From the NCBI GenBank assembly GCA_001931875.2, contig MSJH02000810.1, forward strand, positions 343,695 to 407,694: a stretch of 64,000 nt of DNA. Direction: 5' to 3'. Origin of the DNA: Byssochlamys sp. IMV 00236. Lineage: Eukaryota > Ascomycota > Eurotiomycetes > Eurotiales > Thermoascaceae. A program made the position numbers and the translations under genes. Below are positions 34,600 to 44,770 of this stretch, piece after piece. The notes below the pieces were generated by a model. That model was not told the origin of the DNA and did no database searches. It saw only the letters and a list, made by a program, of their open reading frames with translations. Position 1 is the stretch's first letter. Every line of letters begins with the position of its first letter.

Positions 34600-35120
34600 C
34601 TGTTATAAACTCTCTAAGCAATTAATTACTTAAGGATATATATAGAGAAGTTATTAATATAAATAGTAATATAGACATTTTTTATAGTAGTAGAGATCTA
34701 GAGGCAAGGGTTATATAGAGATAGCCTAAACCTAGCACTAAATAAATACTCTATTAAGATATTATACTATATCTTTATAGAGGGGGTTAATCTATAAAGA
34801 GCTTAGTCTAGTTTATAAATTAGAATATTATCTTTATTTTTATAAAAGCTAATAGACTAAAATATATAAATATTATATTTTAATTTCTTATTTAAGAAGG
34901 CCTATATAGTATTAATTTAAAAAATAGCCTAGCTATAATAAGCAGCAGAGGCTATTAATATATTAGTAGTTATAGTAAAGACTACTAAAGTATAGGTTAT
35001 TATATTAAATATAGTCTTATTAAGTATATTATTATAGATAACTTAGTAAGCTTTATAAATAATTAAATTATTAGGACCCTCTTTCTTTTTATATATCTAT
35101 TTACTAGGTATAAGATAAGT
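34600..35120 (-). pseudogene. Decayed copia reverse transcriptase
   Basis: Minus-strand frames show YKKKEGPNNLIIYKA (about 35045-35105), an AFLNKKL-like block (about 34880-34890), and STTIKNVYITIYINNF (about 34645-34695), which corresponds to the Y-V-D-D catalytic motif with Asp changed to Asn by G-to-A mutation. Stops interrupt the frame. This identifies the element as Ty1/copia in minus orientation. Confidence 0.7.
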
Positions 35121-38100
35121 CCTAGAGAGAAGCTTATCTTAATAGATTAAATACCAGCATTTTTACTTTACTAGCAGATTAATTTCTTTCTTTATAGCTT
35201 CCCGCTACTAGGGAGCTTAAGTATATATTATAGCAGCTTTATAGGACTTAGAAATATTTAATTCCTCTTAAAATAAGACTATATATATTCTTATTAAATT
35301 AGTAGGTTAGCACTAAATAATATTAAGATCTTTAATAAGGTTAATTTCTTTATTATATGCTATAGAATTCTTATAATTAGTTAGATTTAATATAATAGTT
35401 AAAATAGTAAGCGCCGGCTTATAAAACTTAGGGCTAGGCTTTACTAGCGCGGTAATATTATTTATATAGAAATATAGAATTTATATTACTATTTTAATAG
35501 CAGTATTTAATAATAATATATTGCTTTTATTAGATATACTAAGAAAGAGGGCTAGTTTATCCTTTAAAAGAAGCTTATTTAATAAAGCTTTAGGGCTAGT
35601 TAATAAATAGTATGCTAGAGCTTTAAATTAGTATAGATATAAAGCTATAATAGGGGCATTCTTCTAAGCTTAAGCTAGGACGCGCTATTTAATAGGCTTA
35701 ATATTACTGCTATAGGATATAGCTTCTAGAGTATAGTTATAAAATAATAGAACTAAAATAAGGATTTAGTTTATAATATATATACTATATTAAATAATAT
35801 ATAGCTAAAGAGAATACTCTAAGCTAAAGTTAATTATTATAGCTTAGGCTTACTCTATAATAGTCCTTATAGAGCATTTACTTATACTATCTTGCTAAGA
35901 TATATAAGCAGCTATAGGTTTATAGGCAATGCCTAGTATCTTAAAAAAAGCGTCTAGGGCTTTAATATAGAGCTTATTATTTAATCAAATATATGCAATT
36001 ATAAAACTCTCTGCATTTAATTAATATATTAAATTATTAATAAAGGATAAGATATAGGCTCTATCTGCTATAGGATATACTTATCTATAGCGGGTAGTAT
36101 TATCTATAATTAATAATATATATCTTATTTTAATATAGCCAGGGAGGTCTTTATTTATTTTATAATCTAGTATATATCTGCTACTAATAATATTAATATA
36201 AAGATATCTAGCAGGTATTATAGCTCTAGGCATTAGCCTTTATAAGACTTATCTTATAATCTTAGCCTATTGGCAAATAATATAGAATAGGAGATTTTTA
36301 GCTCCTATAATAATAATGCTAAAAAAGAGATTATATATTAAATAGAGTAAATCGCTTTAATTAATATAACTAAAAATTTAATACTACTCTATTAAGGATT
36401 TAATAATATAATAAGAAGATAGAGCTTTAAATAGTTTAAGATTAACTAATTAAGTAATAATATCTTATTTAGGAGTATTTATAGCAGTAATAGATAAAGC
36501 AGTATAAATCTATTTATTAAGAGAGGGTACTATAGGATATATAAGATATCTTTACCTTTTAAAAATAATAATATTATAAAAATAGCTATCTTCTAAGGTC
36601 TTTATAATAAAATATTTATTATCTTTACCTATAGAGATTTTAAATCCCTAGCTCTTTAATAGAGCAAATAATAGGATATTATTATTAGCTTCTAAAGCAT
36701 AATAAATATTAGAGATAAGTAGTAGAATATTATTAAATTATATAAAAATAGTGCTAATTTCTTAAGATAATAGTTATTCTTTATAAATACCCTTAAAGTA
36801 AGCTATAGGGATCTTTATAGGTTTAAATATTAAGAACGCCTCCCTTTAAATAGTTAAGTATATATTTAATCTAATATTTAATATCTAATTCCCCTTTATA
36901 TAATATATAGATATTATTCCCAGTATAATAGAGATGCTATTAATTTAGTAAATTATAGGTTAAACTAGGGGATTAAGACTTAATAATACTATAGGTTTAG
37001 AGGTTGTATTATTCTAATTCTGCAATAGATATAGTTTAAGATATACTATTTAATATCTTTCTATAATATAGCCTAATTTATTATAGATACTATATAATTT
37101 TTATAGAGCTTTAAATCTTAAATCTATAGACTTTATTATAGGCTTAGATATTACTAAGGTATTTTAAGCTACTAGTTTCTATATAGATCTAATATTAGTA
37201 ATAGCCTTCTTATATTAAGTAAGGTCTTTTAATACTTTTCTAATATTTAGATTTTTAATATCTGGATATTTAATAATGCTAATAGTATAGAACTGCTTAA
37301 AATAATTATTTATTTAGCTAAGCTCTTATTTAATAATAAAATTTAGGAACTAGTTATAAAAAAGATCCTCTAGTATAATATTAAGATCTTAAAGCTTAAT
37401 AAAGATATACTCCGCCTTTATATAGGCAGAGATAGATAAAATTAATATAGGGAGATTAATAAGCTCTATAAATTCCTAGTAAAGCTTAACTTAATATATA
37501 GATCTAGCAATATTAAATTGCTTATTTAGCTTTAGCTAAATATTAGTAATAATAGGCTAGTCTAAAAATTAAATAATTTTAAGAATTCTTAAGTCTAATA
37601 ATATTATAATCTAATTCCTTATAATAGATTAAATAGTCCTCTATTACTAGCTATCTTCTTTAGGTAAAGTACTTTAGTTAAGGATATTAAGATTCTTAAT
37701 ATTTAGATTATTAATAGTAAGCTTAAACTGCTAGCTTTAATTTTAAAAATTACTGCTATTTAATTATAGTTAAAGTATTTTTAGCTGTTTAAATATATTA
37801 TTAATTTATTTATATAGTAGATTAATTTTAGTATTATAATATTCCTCCTATTACTATAATAGGGGGGGATTTAATAGAGTAATAGGGTTTGCAGCTAGTA
37901 TTAATTATAGTATTAATTGCTAATAGCCTTAGGCGTTTAAATATAGGAATAAACCCTAATATATCTCTAATATAATAGGACAGATATTATTCAGTTTCTA
38001 TTTTATAGGTTAGTAAAGCATCTCTTATAGGGGAATATATAATAGAGAAGTAGTTTTATAAACTAATTTTATTGGGGTATTATAAGAGATCTTTATATAA

Positions 38101-38615
38101 ATCTCCTCTAGTTATACAGATACTATCTTAGTTTCCTCTTATAATTATTTATTGGGAGTAGGATCTACTAGCTTTATAAAAAGGATTAGTTTATTTAATA
38201 GAGAATTAGCTACTTATTATAATACTAAAATAGCTAGGAATTCTTTAAATATAGCTGCCTACACACGCGTAATAAGTATTAAACTATAATTTAGATTTAA
38301 TTAGATAATTAGTAAAGCTTCTTTAAAAGTAATATAGTGTCTAGAATAATAGTACTATTATACTATATTAGACTATAATAAATAATTAAATATACTTATC
38401 CTTAAGCTAGTATTTTTAGCAGTTAGGGCTTTTTAGGGGTTTATTAGAGAAAAATTTTTACAGGTTAATTAAATATTAAAATAGGGCATATTTTAAAGCT
38501 ATAAAAGCTTATAATAAGTAAATAAAACCCAAAGAATTTAATAGGATAAATAAAATATCAATTCGACAGGTAACTAGCTTATAGCTTAAGGGGTAAAGAT
38601 AAGAGCAATATAACC

Positions 38616-38744
38616 TAAAGGAAGCAGGAGAAAGCTTGCTTAATTAGATCTAGGAGCTAGACGAAGCCTATATGGGCTCGCCTAGGTCACGTGATCACTA
38701 GGGAGCAGGGCGCCGAAAGGGGCAGCCGGAGGGGGCCTTCAACA
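38616..38744 (-). repeat. 5' LTR of the copia element (right copy)
   Basis: 129-bp copy beginning TAAAGGAAGCAGGAG on the plus strand. Five G-to-A changes relative to the left copy lie in its first ~50 bases, next to the interior. The outer ~75 bases are nearly identical to the left copy. Confidence 0.85.
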
Positions 38745-38749
38745 AGCAC

Positions 38750-41700
38750 TGACTAAATTTACTTTAAGCTCCCGAAAGCGAGGCGCTCCCGCAGAACGGC
38801 AGTGATAAATATAGATAGGGTTGGATCTACAGGTATGTATCAAAACGTTTACATCTTGACATCCAGGCTATTGCGGCCTACTTGTCTCTCATTTCTCTGT
38901 AGCTGTATGTTCAGAAATGTTACGTAACTACTCGATTGACGGTGTACTACAGGGTATCGGACGAAACTAACGATTCTACGGTACAACCCAGAGCAGGACG
39001 GAAATGTATATAGCTAAACTATATTGACCAAGAAAATTCACTAATATCTTATCTAATTACCCAGCCAAAGAAAAGCAAAAGCCAATTTCAGCAATTCGAA
39101 GAATAGAGAGAAAGAAACGAGTCATTTATTTCATCCGGAAGAAAAGTCGAGGCATCATCTTATATACTTGTCATAACTAGTCAGCTATAGGGACAACAGG
39201 AGTTCGGAACTATATAAAAAGCTTGGAGTTCGTAGCATACCGTGGAAATCTAGGACCACGGAAGCAAATGTTCTGAAGGAGCATTTGAAACGGGAATAAA
39301 ATCTTGGTTGCTTTAGAGAATTAAAGGGGACCCAAATCTATCAACTATTTATACTCTATCCTTACATTACAGCTGCCTGGAGCTGAACTGAACGCTGTCT
39401 TAACCATTCCATGGTTCCAGCTTCGTCTGCTTCAATCCTATACAGGTGGATCTAGGCAGTTTCCCGTTGCAGCTGCTACCCGGTTTGTGTAGGGTAGGAG
39501 TAGTGGATTGCAGCAGGTTTGCAGCTCGTCTCCATAGAAGCCGTGAGCGCTGACACATACCTTCGACTTGTGGAATATTGATTAGCATGGAAGCATAGTC
39601 TCATTTGGACCACCCGTGACTGCTTGCTTGAATCTAGCTCTGGGGGGTGGGGATTTGAACCCGTATTTATCTCCTACAGCATACAAAGAATTCTAGATTC
39701 TAGCGATCGAGTAGGTTCCATCCTATATTTAGGGATTCATAGAACCTGCTGCAAACGGATGATTGACAGAGCACCTGGCGTTCGCTTTGTGCGCCAACAC
39801 GACTCAACAGCTCCCTAGGTAGATGAGGAGACAACGAGATGAAATTCTAGTTAAGGCACGACAGAAGTTTATATATCTCGGGATCGTTACTTGCGCACAA
39901 CTAGATCGACTCACTACCAGGTAATTAATATACTTATACCCCGTGAACGGCTTAGAAGCTAGTTCTCGGAAGCTTAACTAGTAAGTAGTTCCCAGCTTCC
40001 TCAAGGAAGTCGATTAAACTATAATACACGCTCCTAGACCTTCCAACGATATCTCCTACCTTTAAGTCGAGACTATCTAACTCTTGCACCGCTGTACCGT
40101 TAAGAGTCTTATTTAATGCAGGTATATATGGCTGTAATGCGTGGGTGACTAATGCTAACGAGAGTCTATGTATGTAAGGATAGCACATATATATATAGCT
40201 AGTTACGATCAAGTTCGTTGCACATCATATTTCTAAGTATTGACTGTTGCGGGGCATGTAAGGTCCTTCCTCAGTTCAAGAAGAACTGGCACATTACAGT
40301 TGAGTTACTGCTATATATAGAGAGGGCGTGCTTAAAATTGGGTATCCGAATTAGTTAGTTCCTCGCCGTTATCTAGGTAAGCTCTGCGGGAGGCACTGTA
40401 CCACGGGCCGCGGGAACGAGCTTCACCAGAACGCTTGAGCCTAAACTGTAGATAAGATGACTGTACATAGTTGTAGCATATCTAAGCGCAAACTCGTCGA
40501 GAGTCCCGTAGAACAGTTCTATCTAGCTAAAATCAGCTGGCTGATGTCGTTTACTTCCAGAGCGGGGTAAATCTGTCAGACGCGCATTGTGGCAGAACTG
40601 GTAAGTACTGTACGTACTTAGATTGCTCGGATCAGATCGCATAACTATAGCCGTCGTGCTGATCTAGCACTTGCACTCAGAGCTCGCTCTACGACAGCTC
40701 TCTAGGATCAGTTAGAGAGCCGGGTTCCGCTGTATGGGTATTGTAGTCGGGAGATCGAATTCGCTAGAGATGATCGAGCAGCATCCAGGCCCGGAGCTTA
40801 CGTTGCGGGCAGCTTACAGTAAACATAGCTGTCCTAGAAGTTGAATCCGATTCAAGACCCTGCAATCAAAGTAGTTAATTTTGTACAGAGTCAACCTAAT
40901 TAGATATATGCGGATCAGGAATTGCGCAATCAGGATCAGTGATGCTGGCTCGTGGGTATACGAAATTGAGAAGATAAGCAGATTGCAAGTATCTCGCACT
41001 TCCGGGGGCCAGCAGGTCAGCCGGGAGAGCGAGGCGAGTTCAGACGGAGCGGGGCGTGCACTGCCCGAGGGGTACCTACAGTAGTTAGTTAATTCATTAA
41101 CTAATCGAGGTGCTAGCTGGGCGACACCCCACCATTGTTGGGGTGCGCGTCGCTATAGTCGCTTTGCGCCAACTCTGATCTTCGTCCACACCGATATAGG
41201 ACGGAGGTAATATTTCTTGAGACTTGAGAACAGACCTGGGACTATCGTCCAAAGCAGAGAGAAAGTCTGATCTTGTGGTGGTTGGGCGGTAATCAGACGT
41301 AGGGTGTGGGAGTGGGCGAAGTGGCGGAGGACTGATAACTAACTAGCAGGTGGCTCGCTTGACGATTCTGCCCGCTCGTTGAGAGATCACTGGGGTCAGG
41401 GTAGAGCTTCTACCTAGTAGTGAGGTGTCGCCCGCCTCGAAAGTGAACCGATCATCTCGCTGTCGGGTCCATCGCAAACGATACAGCTAGGTATAGTTAA
41501 TGAGTTAGTTAATGGTCGATGGTAGAGTGTCAAGCAGAAAGATACGTCTTGGGGCAGACAGGCTTGAGAGCACCGACAACGTACACTGTGCTTTGCGCAA
41601 ATAACCTTGTTAGAAGGGTGCCGTCGTGATAATCATCCAAATAGCGGCTGCTCCCCGGACGATCCAGGTGGCCAGCGGGGATCGGGTTGCGCGCTTTTGA

Positions 41701-42331
41701 TCTGCCGCTGGAGCAGCCAGGCTATGCAGCATTCGTTGCTCGTTAATTAGCTGGATGAGCCCTGGGGCTCATTAGCGCCTACGGGAGACGCTAGGGCCGT
41801 GGGCATGCTGGGCGATGGCAGCACCGCCAGCATGCCCACGGTCGCCCCGGAGCTGGCGGGCTCTCCGGGCGTTGGGAGGGCCACTGGCTGGGGCGGCGTG
41901 CAGGACCTGCAGTAGGGGCACGGCCCAATAAGGAGCGCCAGGCAAGCCAACATTGTCCTTGGTTTAGTTAGTTATGGATTAGTGATTTCTCTGATTTCTC
42001 TCTTATTCACTGTCCCCAGGGGGCCGCCAGCAGGGACGGGAAGTCACGGCACGCCATCTAGGCCTAAAGCAGCGAACACCACAGGCAGCCTGGGCGGAGG
42101 AGAACCACCCCGTCGCTTTAACTATTTAGCGGCTTTCCCCCCCAAGCGAAAAATCTTCTCTTCCCCCCCTTCCTCTTCCCTTTCTCTCTTCCCTCGTTTC
42201 CCCTCCCAGCTCAGCCACGGCTCTCGCACCCTTTCTCTTCTTTAACCAGAAACCCATCCATCCCCCCATTCCTCTCCCGTCCGGCTCTCTGCGACATTCC
42301 TGGCGTATCTAACCACGCTTTTCCATCAACC
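38750..42331. other. Gene-poor region between the copia element and the HMG-box gene
   Basis: 3.6 kb of ordinary base composition with no recognisable coding or RNA gene. It has repeated TTAGTTAG/CTAACTAA strings (for example 40352, 41085-41104, 41496, 41963), a 9-bp palindrome at 41085-41104 and a 15-bp perfect inverted repeat at 41797-41841. The last 250 bases are pyrimidine-rich and are probably the promoter and leader of the HMG-box gene. Confidence 0.45.
41797..41841. repeat. Perfect 15-bp inverted repeat
   Basis: CCGTGGGCATGCTGG at 41797-41811 and its exact reverse complement at 41827-41841, separated by 15 bases. It is GC-rich and lies about 490 bp upstream of the HMG-box start. Role unknown. 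Confidence 0.8.
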
Positions 42332-43770
42332 ATGTCGCGCAAGGAGGATTCCAAGGCGAAGGACGCCATTGTGACTGTCAATATCGATGATTTCACCCGC
42401 ACTCGCGACAGCGTAAGTTCTAAGCCTACTTTTCCTGTCCCGTCTTTTTCGTTTTTCCCCTCTGTCACCCAAGCACCTGTGTTCTGCTCTCCAGCACCCT
42501 TCCACAACAACCCTCTCCCCCCAACAGAACAAGAACACAAGCTCCAACCACAGGCAGACATAATTGCGATCTCCTCAAATTGAGGACTGCGCGTTTCCCG
42601 CAAAATCTGTATCTTGCTTCTACCTACCCTTAGCTCTCTCCATTCTGTTCCCTGGTAGCCATCCGGTGTTGTCAACATGAGCCGCGCCGCGTCCCCCAGA
42701 CGCGTCGAGCTCTCTGCGCATGACTTCCTCTCCTCCCTCAACCACACCACCGAGCTGACCAGCGCCGTTACCTTGGCCATCCGCTCCCTGGCTGGCTCGC
42801 ATACCGAGGAGCACATCCGTCTAACGCAGTCACAGGTCATCGTGAGTCTCGCGACGCTGCAGTCCGCTGTCTCGGACCTGTCGCGCGCTTACATCAACCA
42901 TGCCAACACGGTCCTGAACCGTGGCCCTTCCAATCTTGACATTGGCGGCATCACCGGGGGAATCACCAGCAGCCTGCTAGAGAATGGCCTCCTAGGTGGT
43001 GGCCGTCACGCCAGCCCTGGCGCCAAGTCAGAGGTCGGCGAGAAGAAGAAGCGCAAGCGTGCTCCTCATGACCCCAACGCTCCCAAGCGTGCTTTGACCC
43101 CGTACTTTCTCTACATGCAGCACAACCGCGCCCAGATTGCTTCGGAACTGGGCAGCAATGCCCGGCCCAAGGAAGTCGCTGACGAAGGCACTCGCCGTTG
43201 GTCCGAAATGCCCGATGCACAGAAGGAGGTATGTGATGCTTGCTCTAGCCACCACCTTGATTTGTCTTGATATTAACGTTCTGTTCTCAGGTCTGGAAGA
43301 AGCTGTATGCCGACAACCTGGCTGTCTACAAGGAGAAGATGAAGGCCTACAAGGCCGGCCTCCCTGTCCCTGAAGATGACAGTGCCAAGGCTGCCAACCA
43401 GCTCCAGCAGGATGTTGCCGCTGGTGCTGAACCTTCTGTTGAAGAGTCCGAGGAGTCCGAGCAGGAAGAAGAGGAAGAAGAAGACGAAGACGAGGAGGAG
43501 GAGTCCTCCCCAGAGCCCGTGAAGGAACCCACTCCTCCCCGTAGTGGTAAGCGCCGCCGCACGGGTGAGAACATCAAGCCCGTCGCTTCTCCCGTCAGCA
43601 AAAAGGCTTCTCCCGAGAAGAAGCCCAAGAGAGGCGCTGCCATTGCTGCTCAGAAAAAGGAAGAGAAGGAGACGCCCAAGGAGACGCCTACTGGCCGCAA
43701 ATCCATCGGCGGAGCCGCTGACAACAAGCGGGGCAAGAAGAAGCGCAAGAGCGAGGCTGCCGACGAGTAA
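42332..43770 (+). CDS. HMG-box chromatin protein (Hmo1/Nhp6-like)
   Basis: Exon 1 is 42332-42412 (MSRKEDSKAKDAIVTVNIDD and on to TRTRDS) and exon 3 is 43291-43770. Exon 2 ends at 43228 and can start at 42836 or at 42659, both in phase, giving 317 or 376 residues. I favour 42836, because it joins TRTRDS to VIVSLATLQSAVSDLSRAYI as one continuous helical region. The HMG box runs HDPNAPKRALTPYFLYMQHN through RRWSEMPDAQKEVWKKLYAD. An acidic Glu tract and a Lys-rich tail with an NLS-like KKKRKS end follow. Such proteins bind and bend DNA in chromatin. The upstream in-frame ATG at 42677 raises the possibility of a second start. Confidence 0.85.
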
Positions 43771-44467
43771 GCCATAGCTGGTCTATGTGATCTGTATATT
43801 CTTGTCTCTTTCCGGCGTGTTTGTCTACGGGTGTCTTAGAAATATGACCCGTCCTGTCCCCTTGGGGAGTTGTGTTTATATGTTGCGGGCGATGATCTTG
43901 AAAAGCTGATCTCGGTGGGCTCGGACGGTCTTGGGCGTCTTTTCGCTTTTCTGCACGAAGTTGTCAGTGAATCTGGATTGGACCATCTGCAGCGTTTTAC
44001 GGGGGTTTTGTCTCAAGCGTTTTGTCTGGTATACAGTTGTTTGCTAGGTTGGGTAACGCGAATGCAAAAAAGCATTGCTGACGAATTGAATCCCGTAGTT
44101 AACTAACTCTTTTATCGACTACGTAGTTCCCTGTAGTCGCAGGACTCAACGTTCCTCGGATATTGCAGGACTGTCTTATGACATACACAATTCAATGGTA
44201 GAATGCGCGAGCTGACTTTTCTGCTGTTTTCTGCTTGCATTGTCTGACGATGCCCCAGCAGAAACTACGTACTTAGTTAGCGTGCGGGGCCATTAAAGCG
44301 CGGAAACGCGAAGATCGCAGTCGCGTTGCTAGTCATAATTTATATAATTAGTAGCATATCGACTATTGCTATTTGTCTTGGAATAACATAATAATATAAA
44401 CTTGCAATAATATAGAGGAATAGATATATACCTAATTGTCGTCGGGATCCGGCGACGGCCCGCGGAC
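43771..44467. other. Intergenic region between the HMG-box gene and urease
   Basis: About 700 bases holding the HMG gene's 3' end and part of the urease promoter. It contains TAGTTAACTAACT near 44096 and an AT-rich stretch at 44330-44430. No gene seen. Confidence 0.4.
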
Positions 44468-44474
44468 CTTATCA
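44468..44474 (-). promoter_or_regulatory. GATA-factor (AreA-type) site upstream of urease
   Basis: TGATAAG on the minus strand, 297 bp before the urease start. It matches the HGATAR core bound by AreA-type nitrogen regulators. With the second site at 44688 it suggests nitrogen-metabolite control; binding itself is inferred. Confidence 0.4.
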
Positions 44475-44687
44475 GCTCCCCAGCATTTAGTTAGTTACCC
44501 CACCATCCACGCCGATAATCAAATCCATCGCGGCTGGCCAATTTTCCTGATGCTTCGACCCCAGGTTTGAGCCTAAGTTGCGGGATGACTTGATACCTTG
44601 CATCTAACACCTCTCTTCTTTCTTTCCATCTTATATCTCCTTCCTTCTCCCCGCATTGAGGCTGCGGTACAATCATCACTCCGGGCG

Positions 44688-44694
44688 CTTATCA
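44688..44694 (-). promoter_or_regulatory. GATA-factor (AreA-type) site close to the urease start
   Basis: TGATAAG on the minus strand, 77 bp upstream of the ATG. It repeats the core of the site at 44468, flanked by different sequence. Its position next to a nitrogen-scavenging gene fits AreA control. Confidence 0.45.
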
Positions 44695-44770
44695 GCATCC
44701 AGTCTGGCGGTCCGTGTCGTTCTGAAAACGTCTAGATCACAGAGCTCTGTGCGTTTTAGAAACGTTCACG

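Larger units (their letters stand above)
33451..38744 (-). mobile_element. Ty1/copia LTR retrotransposon, RIP-degraded
   Basis: 5.3-kb element bounded by two 129-bp direct repeats (33451-33579 and 38616-38744) and the target duplication AGCAC (33446-33450 and 38745-38749). On the minus strand the LTR starts TGTTGAAGG and ends CTTCCTTCA, the usual TG...CA form. The minus strand contains a broken copia reverse transcriptase (about 34600-35120). The interior is almost free of CA, TG and CG dinucleotides and full of stops, so the element is inactive. Confidence 0.85.

Noticed and set aside
39640..39660. B-box-like GGTTCAAATCC on the minus strand, possible tRNA
   Set aside because: No matching A box at the right distance, and the T-arm and acceptor stems do not pair.
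41747..41953. 68-codon minus-strand frame starting with a signal-like MLACLALLIG
   Set aside because: It overlaps the 15-bp inverted repeat, has no family resemblance and no splice support; length is compatible with chance.
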